From the NCBI GenBank assembly GCA_044224705.1, contig JBGAJY010000004.1, forward strand, positions 1-64,000: DNA of 64,000 nucleotides, written 5' to 3'. The translations under genes were made by a program, and so were the position numbers. Numbering within the stretch: the first letter of the stretch is position 1; each line of letters begins with the position of its first letter. Under the pieces are notes generated by a model. The model was not told where the DNA came from. It worked only from the letters and a program-made list of their open reading frames with translations, and searched no databases. The DNA comes from M3007 sp044224705 (lineage in GTDB: Bacteria > Bacteroidota > Bacteroidia > Chitinophagales > Saprospiraceae). Below are positions 22,815-32,381 of this stretch, piece by piece.

Positions 22815-24434
22815 ATGAAAAAATGTACCCTGGTGCTTCCGTTGCTGCTCTTCGCAATTTGGGGATTTGGTCAGGCCCTGCGTCCCGTCGCGCAAATGGT
22901 GAATGATCACCGCCTTTCCCACACCGTTTTTCAAAAAATAGACCTGTTCGCGGGCGAGCAGGCTTTTGTTCCGGAAGCCGGCCAGGGCGATGTACTGCAA
23001 AGCGGTACCGTGCTGACCCTGGACGAAGCCGCCGTCCAATCGGTGCTCAACAGCCCGCCGCAAGCCATGGAGTTCACCCTTCCGACCCTGGAATGGGGCG
23101 ATCTGACCCTCGATCTCGTGAAAGTGGACATTTTTTCGCCCGGCTACCGGATCGAGTCCGATGCCTCCGGCGGCCAGCCGATCAGCTTTACCCCGGGCGC
23201 TTTCTACCGCGGTATCCTGAAAGGCAACAACAATTCCCTGGCCGCCATCTCCATTGTCAACGGCGAGGTGATGGGCTTTGTGAGCGACGACCAGTTTGGC
23301 AACCTGACCCTGGGCAAAATGGACGGCTTTAACCCGCAAAACAAACACCTGGTGTACGCCACCAGCGCCCTCAAAATTTCCGCTCCCGGATTCTGCGAAA
23401 TGGAAGACACCGGCGCCGAAGAAGCCCATCCGGACGAACCCGCCGCCAGCGACCGTGCTGTGGGCGACTGCGTACGGCTCTGGGTGGAAGTGGACCGTGA
23501 TTTGACCAACAACAAAGGCGGCGTGACCCAGGTCACTACCTGGATCACCGGCGTTTTCAATCAGGTGATCACCTTGTACGCCAACGAGTCCATTGAAGTA
23601 GGCGTATACAGCATTTACGTTTGGAGTGGCACCGGAAACAACAAATACACGGGCAATACTTCCTCGGCTGTGCTGACCAAATTCCAGAACTACCGTTACA
23701 ACACCTTCACAGGCAACCTCGCCATCCTCTGCAACCTGAAATCGAACCTCGGCGGCGTTGCCGCCGGATTCTCAGGCCTCTGCAACAGCAACAAAAAACA
23801 AAGCATGTGCTTCGCAGGCCTGCAGTCCAGCTATTCCAACGTGCCGACGTATTCCTGGACGATCATGGTGTGCACCCACGAACTGGGCCACCTCATGAGC
23901 AGCCGCCATACCCACGCCTGCGTCTGGAATGGCAACAACACCGCCATCGACAACTGCTATACCACCGAAGGTGGTTGCCCGCCCGGACCGGCTCCCACCA
24001 CCGGCGGCACGATTATGAGCTATTGCCACCTGACCCAGTACGGGATCAATTTCAACAACGGATTCGGCCCGCAACCGGGTGATAAAATCCGCAGCGGCGT
24101 GGCTGGAGCCAGCTGCCTCTCGGCCAATTGCACCAATTTCAGTTCGCCCGGCGACGATCGTGACAACCAAACGATCAGCCACACAGCCACCATGACGCTC
24201 ACACCCAACCCCGCCACCGACCGGGTCCAAATCGATCTCAATGTTCAGATGAGCGACACCGAAACGGGCACTGTTCGGGTGTACGACATGCGGGGCGTAC
24301 TGGTCACGACGCTGAGCTTCCGCAATACGAACACCACCCTGACACTCGAAACCGGCAACATGGCGCCGGGCTTGTATTTCATCGATGTCGCTACAGCAGC
24401 CGAAACGCTGACCAGCCGACTGATGATCAAGTAA
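22815..24434 (+). CDS. Secreted metzincin metalloprotease with T9SS sorting domain
   Basis: 539 aa secreted zinc protease. A signal peptide (about 1-20, ending near WGFGQA) is followed by a prodomain-like region (about 25-220). The catalytic domain has HELGHLMSSRH (H355, E356, H359, H365) and a Met-turn-like GGTIMSYCH, the reprolysin-like (M12B) pattern. Many Cys pairs suggest disulfides. The last 80 residues (LTPNPATDRVQIDLN, then APGLYFIDV and TSRLMIK) form a type A sorting domain for type IX secretion. A promoter sits upstream and a hairpin terminator downstream. Confidence 0.92.
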   Translation: MKKCTLVLPLLLFAIWGFGQALRPVAQMVNDHRLSHTVFQKIDLFAGEQAFVPEAGQGDVLQSGTVLTLDEAAVQSVLNSPPQAMEFTLPTLEWGDLTLDLVKVDIFSPGYRIESDASGGQPISFTPGAFYRGILKGNNNSLAAISIVNGEVMGFVSDDQFGNLTLGKMDGFNPQNKHLVYATSALKISAPGFCEMEDTGAEEAHPDEPAASDRAVGDCVRLWVEVDRDLTNNKGGVTQVTTWITGVFNQVITLYANESIEVGVYSIYVWSGTGNNKYTGNTSSAVLTKFQNYRYNTFTGNLAILCNLKSNLGGVAAGFSGLCNSNKKQSMCFAGLQSSYSNVPTYSWTIMVCTHELGHLMSSRHTHACVWNGNNTAIDNCYTTEGGCPPGPAPTTGGTIMSYCHLTQYGINFNNGFGPQPGDKIRSGVAGASCLSANCTNFSSPGDDRDNQTISHTATMTLTPNPATDRVQIDLNVQMSDTETGTVRVYDMRGVLVTTLSFRNTNTTLTLETGNMAPGLYFIDVATAAETLTSRLMIK

Positions 24435-24487
24435 TCCGGCCCGCCAAAGCCGCATCCGGACTGAACTTTTCCGGTAAAATGATATTT

Positions 24488-24520
24488 AACAGGCTGCCGG
24501 GTTGTACCCGGCAGCCTGTT
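24488..24520 (+). terminator. Hairpin terminator after the metalloprotease gene
   Basis: A 15-bp perfect stem (24488-24502 with 24506-24520) with a TGT loop. The following T-tract is short (TT, G, C, TT). Confidence 0.8.
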
Positions 24521-24613
24521 TGCTTCCGGAACCTGAAAACCGGAACAGAATAGGTCAGCACCATCAGATTAGCGGTACTTTTACCCCTTGTCACACCTCC
24601 ATAATTGATAATC

Positions 24614-27481
24614 ATGACCATATACGCCAGATCAGAGACCTCGTTCAGAACTGTCCCCGGCGACCCGATTCAGGTTAAAATGTATACCCTGAGCAACGGG
24701 CTGCGCCTTTTTTTATCCGTTAATAAAGACGAACCGCGGGTATATACCGAGATCGCCGTGCGCGCCGGATCCAAACACGACCCGGCCGACACCACGGGAC
24801 TTGCACACTATTTCGAACACATGATGTTCAAAGGAACCGACCGGCTCGGGAGCCTCGACTGGGAAAAGGAAAAAGCGCTGCTGGATCAGATTGAGGAGAA
24901 ATTCGAAGAACACAGAAACGAGCAGGATCCCGAAAAAAAACGCATCCTGTACGCCGAAATAGACCGCCTTTCTTTCGAAGCCGCCAAATTTGCTGCCGCC
25001 AATGAATACGACAAACTCGTCAGCGCCATCGGAGCCAAGGGAACCAATGCCTACACCTGGGTGGAACAGACGGTGTATGTGAACGACATTCCCGCGAACG
25101 AACTGGAACGCTGGTTCGAGCTGGAAAGCGAGCGCTTCCGCCGGCCGATCCTCCGGCTTTTCCACACCGAACTCGAAACGGTTTTTGAGGAGTACAACAT
25201 CAGCCAGGACCGTGATTTCCGGAAAGTGCTGAAAGCCATGCAGGAGACCCTTACTCCTACGCATCCGTATGGTACGCAAACCACGCTTGGCAAAGGAGAA
25301 GACCTGAAAAACCCCTCCCAGACCAATATTTACCGCTTTTTCGACCGCTACTACGTGCCCAACAATATGGCCATCGTACTCTGCGGCGACCTCGATCCGG
25401 ACACTGCCATTGCCCTGGCGGAGCGGTATTTCGGACATTTTGAAGCCCGCCCGGTGCCAGTCTTCCAATTTGAGCCGCAACCCGAACTTAAGGAACGGAC
25501 GCGGCGCGATGTGACCGGTTATGAAGCCGCCTGGCTCGAAATGGGCTGGCGTTTTCCGGGTTCAAGCTCCGAAGAAGCCATCCTTTTACCCCTCATAGCT
25601 GGCATCCTTCACAACTACCAGGCCGGCCTGCTGGATTCGAATATTTTGCAACAACAACTACTGCTGGAAGCGTACGCTTATCCGCGCATATACGAGGATT
25701 TCAGCAGTTTAAACCTGTACGGCAAACCCCGCGAAGGCCAATTGCTCGAAGACGTGGAAAAACTGCTCTGGCAGGAAATTGAAAAACTGCGCAACGGACA
25801 ATTTGAGGACTGGCTCCCGGCAGCGGTTGTAAAAGACCTCAAATTGCATGAGGTCAAAGAATTTGAAAAGAACCAGGGCCGCGCTTCAGCGCTCACCGGC
25901 GCGTTCGTTCACGGAATCGACTGGACGGACTTTATCAACAGGTGGGAAAAACTGGAAAGCGTGACCAAAGCAGATATCGTCGCCTTTGCCCAAAAATACC
26001 TGCGCCCCGACAACTACGCCGTAGTGTACAAGCACACCGGTGAAGATTCTTCGGTGCTCAAGGTGGAAAAACCACCCATTACAGCCGTCGAATTGAACCG
26101 CACCGATAGCTCGGCCTTCGCACAGGCCTTTCTGCAAAAAAGCACACCGGGCATCACCCCTCAATTTGTTGATTTTCAGAGCATAATAAAGAAAGTTTCC
26201 CTGGGAAGCGGGCTGATGCTCCGGGCTGTAAATGACCCGAACAGCCGCATGTTCAGGCTGAATTACGTCTTTGACATGGGGCGTATCCACGACCGCCGGT
26301 TGCCGGTCATCGCCACGTATCTGCCTTTTTTGGGCACCTCGCGGTATTCTGCAAAAGAGATCCAGCAGGCATTTTACCGGCTCGGTGTCCATTTTTCAGT
26401 CAGTTGCCAGGACGACCATTTCTATATGTCGCTCAGCGGGCTGGAAGAATCCTTTGCCGATGGCGTGGATCTCATGGAGCACCTGCTCGCCGATGCGCAA
26501 CCCAACCCGGAGGCCCTGTCGAATCTGATTGCCGACATATTTGTGCGTCGCGAAAACGAAAAACGCGACAAACGCACCGTGTTGAACAAGGCCATGCTCA
26601 GTTACGCCAAGTATGGCGCGCATTCGCCATTTTCCGACAAGCTCAGTCAGCAGGAATTACTCGAGCTGCGACCGGAAGAACTCACAGACCTGGCCCGTAA
26701 CCTGCGCAATTTTCGTCATGAAGTCTATTATTATGGGGCATTAGCACCCAAGGCCGCTGCTGCGGTTCTGAAAAAACACCACCTTGTCCCGGCGAAACTG
26801 CTCCCCCTTCTGCCTGCAAAAAAATACAAGGAACACAGCGCCCGCCGCAACCAGGTCTTTTTCGTGCATTTCCCAATGGTGCAGGTGGAACTGCTGCTCG
26901 TGTCGCGTGGAACACCTCGTTTCAATCTGGATGAGTACGTTTTTGCCGAATGGTATAACCAATATTTCGGGTATGGCCTGTCGTCCATCGTGTTTCAGGA
27001 CATCCGTGAATCAAAAGCGCTGGCCTATTCCGCTTATGCCTACGCAGCGACGCCGGACAAAAAGAACCACGCACATTTTTTGCAATCCTATGTCGGCACA
27101 CAACCCGACAAACTGCGCGATGCCGTGGACGCTTTCGAACTGATCCTGGAAGAAATGCCCGTTTCTTTACCGCAAATAGAAAATGCGCGGCAAAGCGTGC
27201 TGAAACAGATCGCAGCCAGCTGCATTTCCAAAAACGATATCTACTGGACCTGGCGCGCGAATCGTGACCGGGGCTTCCTGAACCATGACCTCCGTTCCGA
27301 TATTTACAAAACACTGGAAAAAGCAGGCGCGGAGGACCTGATCGAGTTTCAACGGCGGCACATCAAAGGGCGGCATTATGCCTGGATGATCCTGGGCGAC
27401 AGGGAGCGGATTGACTTTGAGTACCTGCGCAAGATCGGGCCCGTAAAAGAACTGACACTCGAAGAGATTTTTGGTTATTGA
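24614..27481 (+). CDS. M16 (insulinase/pitrilysin) family peptidase
   Basis: 955 aa full-length M16 metallopeptidase with two homologous halves. The inverted zinc motif is HYFEH (H65, E68, H69) and the distal zinc Glu lies in the helix ELETVFEEY. A helical insert rich in Glu/Lys (about 85-135, ending NEYDKLVSAIGAKGTNAYTW) is typical of a Bacteroidota subgroup. The second half lacks the zinc motif, as normal. No signal peptide or lipobox is visible, so it is probably cytoplasmic, unlike many relatives. ATG at 24614 is preferred over TTG at 24605. Confidence 0.93.
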   Translation: MTIYARSETSFRTVPGDPIQVKMYTLSNGLRLFLSVNKDEPRVYTEIAVRAGSKHDPADTTGLAHYFEHMMFKGTDRLGSLDWEKEKALLDQIEEKFEEHRNEQDPEKKRILYAEIDRLSFEAAKFAAANEYDKLVSAIGAKGTNAYTWVEQTVYVNDIPANELERWFELESERFRRPILRLFHTELETVFEEYNISQDRDFRKVLKAMQETLTPTHPYGTQTTLGKGEDLKNPSQTNIYRFFDRYYVPNNMAIVLCGDLDPDTAIALAERYFGHFEARPVPVFQFEPQPELKERTRRDVTGYEAAWLEMGWRFPGSSSEEAILLPLIAGILHNYQAGLLDSNILQQQLLLEAYAYPRIYEDFSSLNLYGKPREGQLLEDVEKLLWQEIEKLRNGQFEDWLPAAVVKDLKLHEVKEFEKNQGRASALTGAFVHGIDWTDFINRWEKLESVTKADIVAFAQKYLRPDNYAVVYKHTGEDSSVLKVEKPPITAVELNRTDSSAFAQAFLQKSTPGITPQFVDFQSIIKKVSLGSGLMLRAVNDPNSRMFRLNYVFDMGRIHDRRLPVIATYLPFLGTSRYSAKEIQQAFYRLGVHFSVSCQDDHFYMSLSGLEESFADGVDLMEHLLADAQPNPEALSNLIADIFVRRENEKRDKRTVLNKAMLSYAKYGAHSPFSDKLSQQELLELRPEELTDLARNLRNFRHEVYYYGALAPKAAAAVLKKHHLVPAKLLPLLPAKKYKEHSARRNQVFFVHFPMVQVELLLVSRGTPRFNLDEYVFAEWYNQYFGYGLSSIVFQDIRESKALAYSAYAYAATPDKKNHAHFLQSYVGTQPDKLRDAVDAFELILEEMPVSLPQIENARQSVLKQIAASCISKNDIYWTWRANRDRGFLNHDLRSDIYKTLEKAGAEDLIEFQRRHIKGRHYAWMILGDRERIDFEYLRKIGPVKELTLEEIFGY

Positions 27482-27499
27482 ATTGATTTTCAGACAAAT

Positions 27500-27540
27500 A
27501 AAAACGGCGCATCGACCTCATTGATCGATGCGCCGTTTTT
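27500..27540. terminator. Bidirectional hairpin terminator
   Basis: AAAAACGGCGCATCGA (27500-27515) pairs perfectly with 27525-27540 around a 9-nt loop, between the convergent M16 and ThuA-like genes. Confidence 0.9.
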
Positions 27541-27557
27541 ATTTACCTGTAACGAAA

Positions 27558-28709
27558 TCAGGGAGCGGTCATTTTTACCACTTTCCTGACGGTGGTAGTT
27601 TCGCCACTGCGGCATTTGACAAAATAAACACCCGGCTGCAGATTGGGCAGATCAAAATGATAAGCTCCGGCGACCAGACTCCGTTGTTTGAGCAGTTCAG
27701 CAACCGGCCGGCCGGTTTCATCGGTCATTTCGATGGCGACCATTGTTGTTTTGGTCAGTTCGAATTCCAGCGCCGCTTTAACCGTATAGGGGTTGGGGTA
27801 AATTTTCAGATCCAGCGATTCGTTCCGGCTACCTCCGGTGAAGAGTACCTCTTCGGTACGTCGCACGGTCGGAGCGAGGTTGCGATTGTTGGACCAGGTG
27901 TCCGTTTTTGGCGTGGCCGCGACGGCATTTTTGGGTGCCGCCCATCGAAGGGCATTTACGAGGATACGGGCAGAAACGGGTTCTTCGTAGTAGTATTCAA
28001 AACCCAGGTAGAGGATTTTTCCTGCGCCTTCATTTTTGTACCCCAACACCGGATATCCCCGCACGTCGGCCAGGGTTACAAAACCCGGGTCGGAAATATC
28101 GAGAGGATACGCGTAGTCGAGCAGCGTAAAATCTTCGGGCGTACCGCTGAGCACCGGGTGTTCGTTTGCCGTTTCATGAATGTTGGGATCGGCGCAGAAA
28201 TACCCGAAATCCAGATCGAACAGATCGAACTGCTGCAAAACGCCGTATTCGTGCGTGCCGGTAAAAATGACCGCGCCGCCCTGTCGCACAAATTCACGCA
28301 GGGCATTTCCATAGCCATGCAGGGCATCGGTATTGCCGTCGGAAGGATACGCCACCACGACTACCTGCTGGTCGGCCAACTCGGCGATGAGCTCATCCTG
28401 GGAGCCTTCCCAAAAATCGGTCAGGCTGGCACCCGGCAATCGGTGGTGAATGCAACGGCGAAGTTTGCCGGCATAAGCGCTGTCGTAGGCGCTGTAGTTC
28501 AGCATCAGAATGCGCATGGCCATCGCGGTATCTGTTTCAACCGCTTCAAAACTTGCCGGAACGGAAGGACTGGCAATGCGAAAACAATGAGCGACCGTGG
28601 TGTTGACCGCGAAAGATCCGTCGTCGAACCTCGGGTCGGCCACCCAAAACGCCGTCAGGCCCAACCAAAGGCCAGCCATCAACAGCAGCGAGGATGCAAC
28701 ACGAAGCAT
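27558..28709 (-). CDS. Secreted ThuA/GATase-like protein with T9SS sorting domain
   Basis: 383 aa. N-terminal signal peptide (about 1-20, MLRVASSLLLMAGLWLGLTA). The middle (about 50-260) has a Rossmann-like layout (RILMLNYS, VVVVAYPSDG, GGAVIFTGTHE, ILYLGFEYYYE) resembling ThuA or amidotransferase-like domains without an obvious catalytic triad. The last 80 residues, with LKIYPNPYTVKA and ends like GVYFVKCRSG, form a type A T9SS sorting domain. Start at 28709 chosen for the signal peptide. Function unknown; exported to the surface. Confidence 0.78.
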   Translation of the reverse strand: MLRVASSLLLMAGLWLGLTAFWVADPRFDDGSFAVNTTVAHCFRIASPSVPASFEAVETDTAMAMRILMLNYSAYDSAYAGKLRRCIHHRLPGASLTDFWEGSQDELIAELADQQVVVVAYPSDGNTDALHGYGNALREFVRQGGAVIFTGTHEYGVLQQFDLFDLDFGYFCADPNIHETANEHPVLSGTPEDFTLLDYAYPLDISDPGFVTLADVRGYPVLGYKNEGAGKILYLGFEYYYEEPVSARILVNALRWAAPKNAVAATPKTDTWSNNRNLAPTVRRTEEVLFTGGSRNESLDLKIYPNPYTVKAALEFELTKTTMVAIEMTDETGRPVAELLKQRSLVAGAYHFDLPNLQPGVYFVKCRSGETTTVRKVVKMTAP

Positions 28710-28808
28710 GAGGGAAAGTATGTTTTTGACGATAAGAAATGAGTTTTCTCCAAAACGTTGAACCGCCCGCTTGTCGTACAAACCAAGGTCAATTCATTTA
28801 CCGAATGG

Positions 28809-28816
28809 CAAAAATA
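28809..28816 (-). promoter_or_regulatory. -7 element (TATTTTTG) for the ThuA-like gene
   Basis: An exact TAnnTTTG match on the minus strand 100 nt upstream of the ATG. No -33 element was found. Confidence 0.4.
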
Positions 28817-28873
28817 GCGCAGATCGTAGACGTAGGTATATTTTTAACGTCACCTTATGGGGAGAAATCCGTT

Positions 28874-28913
28874 GTCAAAAAAATTAGCCCGCCCCTGCGG
28901 TGCAGGAACGGGC
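28874..28913 (-). terminator. Rho-independent terminator of the YceI gene
   Basis: On the minus strand an imperfect GC-rich stem (GGCCCG...CGGGC with CCTGC/GCAGG inside) is followed by a run of seven T (28884-28877 region). It lies 27 nt after the YceI stop codon. Confidence 0.8.
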
Positions 28914-28939
28914 CAGTCTGTTCAGCGTTAAAACCCTGA

Positions 28940-29521
28940 TTATTTCTTGGCTACCAGCCAGATTTGCAGGTCGAATTCGTCGTAGATGGTTTTGTCACCA
29001 AGGCCGTCGAAGAAGGATCCGGAGCCGAATTTCACGTCATATTCGGAGCGGTCGACGGTGAGTTTGCCCGAAGCGTTGATTTCGGCGCCTTTGTCCACCA
29101 CGTTCACGAAGAACTTTGCCTCTTTCGTGGTGTTTTTGATCGTCAGGTTGCCCAGGACTTTGTAGTTGCCTTTGGAATCCTGCGGAATCACGCGCGTAAT
29201 GACAAATTTCGCAGTCGGATAAGTGGCCACGCCAAAGAAGTCGTCGCTTTTCAGGTGACCAACCAGTTTGTCGGCATATTCGCCCTGAAGATCGGTGCTC
29301 GTGATGGAGGTCATGTCAACTTCGAAAGAACCACCGGTCAGTTTGCCGTCGGCGAATTGCAGGTTGCCGTTTTTGATTTTCACGTTGCCGGTGTGCTGAC
29401 CGGTTACTTTGTAGCCCGTCCAGACGATATTGCTGAAAGCGGTGTCCACATTGTAGTTGGTAACGGTAGTAGCCGCCATAGCCAGCACGGCGAGCAGGGG
29501 AAGAACAAGGAGTTTTTTCAT
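28940..29521 (-). CDS. YceI-family periplasmic lipocalin-like protein
   Basis: 193 aa. Signal peptide MKKLLVLPLLAVLAMAATT, then the YceI beta-barrel: DTAFSNIVWTGYKVTGQHTG, FEVDMTSI, HLKSDDFFGVATYPTAKFV, VDRSEYDVKFG. The family binds long isoprenoid lipids and is often linked to quinone-dependent respiration or stress. A frame from 29596 exists, but a near-consensus promoter overlaps it (29566-29598), fixing the start at 29521. Monocistronic, with its own terminator. Confidence 0.93.
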   Translation of the reverse strand: MKKLLVLPLLAVLAMAATTVTNYNVDTAFSNIVWTGYKVTGQHTGNVKIKNGNLQFADGKLTGGSFEVDMTSITSTDLQGEYADKLVGHLKSDDFFGVATYPTAKFVITRVIPQDSKGNYKVLGNLTIKNTTKEAKFFVNVVDKGAEINASGKLTVDRSEYDVKFGSGSFFDGLGDKTIYDEFDLQIWLVAKK

Positions 29522-29565
29522 GTCGGGAAAAGTTAATTCAGTGAAGTAAGAGAAGTTTGATAGCA

Positions 29566-29598
29566 CAAAGGTAAGTGTATATAAATTAAACATCAAAA
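29566..29598 (-). promoter_or_regulatory. Bacteroidota-type promoter for the YceI gene
   Basis: On the minus strand TTTTG (29598-29594), 20 nt, TACCTTTG (29573-29566). A full match to the consensus, giving a leader of about 40 nt. Confidence 0.75.
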
Positions 29599-29746
29599 CA
29601 CCGAATTACCGATTCGGTTCTAGTTTTTCCCGGTTCAGTTGAAAATCGTTTCTCCGGAACTGACTGTCCGCCAATCAAAATTGGTTGTTTCCGTATTTTT
29701 TGGGAAAAACTCCAAACAATATTTTTCTTTTTGTCTGCCTTGAAGT

Positions 29747-29754
29747 TACCTTTG
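29747..29754 (+). promoter_or_regulatory. -7 element (TACCTTTG) for rplS
   Basis: An exact TAnnTTTG match 39 nt before the rplS ATG; the T-rich sequence upstream lacks a well-spaced TTTG. Confidence 0.5.
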
Positions 29755-29792
29755 CGGCCTGCAAATTCAGCAGAGGTTAAATACGCAATGCA

Positions 29793-30167
29793 ATGAAAGA
29801 GTTGGAAGCTATCCAGTTTATCCACGAGCAAATGCTCACTTCGCCGGAATTCCCCAGTTTCAAAACCGGCGACACCATCATAGTCACCTACAAAATCGTG
29901 GAAGGTGACAAAACCCGCGAACAGGATTTCCGCGGCGACGTGATCCAGATCAAAGGCCATGGCCTTACCCGCAGTTTCACGGTCCGCAAAATTTCGCACG
30001 GCGTGGGCGTCGAGCGCATTTTTGCCTACTCGAATCCCAACATTGCTGGTATTCAGGTAGTTAAACGCGGTAAAGTGCGTCGCGCACGCCTCTACTACCT
30101 GCGTGGACTGGTCGGCAAAAAAGCCCGTATCAAGGAATTGAAAATGACGGCGGCAAGCAGCAACTAA
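29793..30167 (+). CDS. rplS: 50S ribosomal protein L19
   Basis: 124 aa large-subunit protein at the 30S-50S interface. Canonical features are FKTGDTIIVTYKIVEGDKTR, FRGDVIQIKGHGLTRSFTVR, ISHGVGVERIFAYSNPNIAG and the basic end VRRARLYYLRGLVGKKARIKE with only a very short tail. It is a single-gene unit, apart from the rpsP-rimM-trmD-rplS order of other phyla, with a promoter element upstream and a hairpin downstream. Confidence 0.97.
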   Translation: MKELEAIQFIHEQMLTSPEFPSFKTGDTIIVTYKIVEGDKTREQDFRGDVIQIKGHGLTRSFTVRKISHGVGVERIFAYSNPNIAGIQVVKRGKVRRARLYYLRGLVGKKARIKELKMTAASSN

Positions 30168-30195
30168 GCCTTTTGCCCACTGTTCAAAAAAAATT

Positions 30196-30229
30196 AAAGG
30201 CCGGTACGCAGCATTGCGAACCGGCCTTT
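30196..30229. terminator. Bidirectional hairpin terminator
   Basis: AAAGGCCGGT (with an extra ACGCA/TGCGA stem) pairs with ACCGGCCTTTT around a short loop, A-rich on the left and T-rich on the right, between the convergent rplS and pruA genes. Confidence 0.85.
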
Positions 30230-30254
30230 TCTGTTGCTTTCCAGGTTTTTATGC

Positions 30255-31886
30255 TCACGCTTCCAGCAAGAACGGATACCGGTAATCCGTGGGCGACACA
30301 AAATTCTCCTTCATCGTTCGTGGAGACAGCCAGCGGTACATGTTCAGGATCGAGCCTGCCTTGTCGTTGGTCCCGGAGGCCCGGGCGCCCCCGAAAGGCT
30401 GCTGGCCGACCACGGCGCCAGTCGGTTTGTCGTTGATGTAATAATTGCCGGCGGCATTCCGCAAGCGCGCATTGGCCAGCTCGATGGCCGCACGATCTCG
30501 GGCAAAAACAGCGCCCGTGAGCGCGTAAGGCGATGTCGTATCCACGAGGTGCAGCGCTTCCTCGTACTTCTTTTCATCGTAAACATAAATGGTCAGGACT
30601 GGCCCGAACAGTTCGTCGCACATCGTAACATACTGCGGATCAGACACTTCCAGCACCGTCGGTTCGATGAAGTAGCCTTTCGATTTGTCAAAATTGCCAC
30701 CGGCGACCACCTTCACCCCTTGGGAGGTTTTAGCCGAAGCGATGTAACCCGTGATTTTGTCAAAAGCCTTTTCGTCGATCACCGCGTTGATAAAATTGGT
30801 GAAATCTTCGGGGCTGCCCATTTTCATACTTGCCAGGTCGGTCACCAGTTGGTCTTTCACCGCCGGCCAAAGGTTTTTCGGGATGTAAGCCCGCGAAGCC
30901 GCCGAACATTTTTGACCCTGGAACTCGAAAGCGCCGCGGGCCAGTGCCACGGCAACGGCAATCGGATCGGCCGATTCGTGAGCGATCACGAAATCCTTGC
31001 CGCCGGTTTCGCCGACGATGCGCGGATAGGATTTGTACATCGCGATGTTGTTGCCGATAGTCTTCCACAAATTCTGAAACACACCCGTACTGCCTGTGAA
31101 GTGGATTCCAGCAAAATCCGGGTGATTGAACACCACGCTTCCGACCGTGGGGCCGTCTACGTATACGAGATTGACCACTCCGGGCGGCAGCCCGGCTGCT
31201 TCCAGGATCTCCATGATCACGGCCGCCGAATAGATCTGCGATTCGGCCGGTTTCCACACTGCCACATTTCCCAGCATGGCCGGAGCAGTGGGCAGGTTGC
31301 CGGCAATCGAGGTGAAATTGAAGGGCGTGAGCGCAAAAACGAAGCCTTCCAGCGGCCGCCAATCCGTGCGATTCCAGGTATTCCGGACGCTGAGTGGCTG
31401 GTTTTTGTAGATTTCCTGCATGAAATGGGCATTGAACCGCCAAAAATCAGCCAATTCGCATACTGCGTCGATCTCTGCCTGGTAGGCGTTCTTGCTTTGG
31501 CAAAGCATCGTAGCGGCATTCATTTTGGCACGGTACGGGCCGCTCAACAGGTCAGCCGCTTTCAGAAAAATGGCAGCACGTTCCTGCCAGGGCATGGCCT
31601 CCCAGGCCGGCTTGGCCTTCATAGCAGCCTCGATGGCTGCACGGACGTGGACGGCACTTCCTCTTGAAAAATGACCCAGCGTATGAGAGAGATCGTGCGG
31701 TGGCCGGATGGTGCCTTTTTCGGCGGTTGTCACGTGTTCGCCGCCAATGAACATGGGCACTTCTCGCGGGGCAGATTTCATCTCGGCGAGTGCCTTTTTG
31801 AGTGCGGCTTTTTCCGGCGAACCAGGAGCATAATTGAGCACCGGTTCATTGACCGGGAAAGGGACAGAAAAAATTGCGTCAGTCAT
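30255..31886 (-). CDS. pruA: 1-pyrroline-5-carboxylate dehydrogenase
   Basis: Oxidises glutamate semialdehyde to glutamate with NAD, the second step of proline breakdown. 543 aa stand-alone dehydrogenase without a proline dehydrogenase domain. Family marks: PMFIGGEHVTT, ALTPFNFTSIAGNLP, the NAD-site FTGSTGVFQNLWK, ETGGKDFVIAH, and the catalytic Cys in FQGQKCSAASRAY (about residue 326). The matching proline dehydrogenase is not in the window. It is 39 nt downstream of coaD, probably one transcript. Confidence 0.95.
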   Translation of the reverse strand: MTDAIFSVPFPVNEPVLNYAPGSPEKAALKKALAEMKSAPREVPMFIGGEHVTTAEKGTIRPPHDLSHTLGHFSRGSAVHVRAAIEAAMKAKPAWEAMPWQERAAIFLKAADLLSGPYRAKMNAATMLCQSKNAYQAEIDAVCELADFWRFNAHFMQEIYKNQPLSVRNTWNRTDWRPLEGFVFALTPFNFTSIAGNLPTAPAMLGNVAVWKPAESQIYSAAVIMEILEAAGLPPGVVNLVYVDGPTVGSVVFNHPDFAGIHFTGSTGVFQNLWKTIGNNIAMYKSYPRIVGETGGKDFVIAHESADPIAVAVALARGAFEFQGQKCSAASRAYIPKNLWPAVKDQLVTDLASMKMGSPEDFTNFINAVIDEKAFDKITGYIASAKTSQGVKVVAGGNFDKSKGYFIEPTVLEVSDPQYVTMCDELFGPVLTIYVYDEKKYEEALHLVDTTSPYALTGAVFARDRAAIELANARLRNAAGNYYINDKPTGAVVGQQPFGGARASGTNDKAGSILNMYRWLSPRTMKENFVSPTDYRYPFLLEA

Positions 31887-31925
31887 GGCAAATAATGGTT
31901 GGGCAATGGCGCGCTTCGTGCGCGT

Positions 31926-32381
31926 TCAGATTTTTATTTCTTTTGGAATAAAAGGCGTGGCGTCCCCTCCCCCGACGATAATTTCCCGCACAATGGTGCT
32001 GCTGATGTGCGAAAATTCGGGCTGAGAGATCAAAAAAACCGTTTCGATGCCTCCTCCAACGATGTGGTTGAGCTGGGAAATGGTTTTTTCGTAATCAAAA
32101 TCGGCCGCGTTGCGAAGCCCCCGCAACAGGTAGCGGGCGCCGATGCGCAAACAATAATGCGCCGTGAGCTTTTCAAAATGGTCTACTTCAATTTGAGGAT
32201 ATTTGGCAAATACCTGCCGGAGCCACTCCAGGCGTTGTTCGAGCGGAAACAGGTACTGTTTGGTCGTATTCACCCCCACTGCCACAATGATCTTGTCAAA
32301 AAGCGGCAGTGCGCGCTCTACCAGGTCCACATGGCCGGTGGTAATGGGATCAAATGAGCCTGGGAAAACCGCAATTTTCAT
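31926..32381 (-). CDS. coaD: Phosphopantetheine adenylyltransferase
   Basis: Transfers AMP from ATP to 4'-phosphopantetheine, the penultimate step of coenzyme A synthesis. 151 aa. It has the nucleotidyltransferase signature GSFDPITTGHVDLVERA, LLRGLRNAADFDYE and the late motif FSHISSTIVREI. The usual NTKKQ substrate loop reads NTTKQYLFPLEQR. The length is slightly below 160 because the C-terminal helix is short. It is upstream of pruA. Confidence 0.96.
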   Translation of the reverse strand: MKIAVFPGSFDPITTGHVDLVERALPLFDKIIVAVGVNTTKQYLFPLEQRLEWLRQVFAKYPQIEVDHFEKLTAHYCLRIGARYLLRGLRNAADFDYEKTISQLNHIVGGGIETVFLISQPEFSHISSTIVREIIVGGGDATPFIPKEIKI

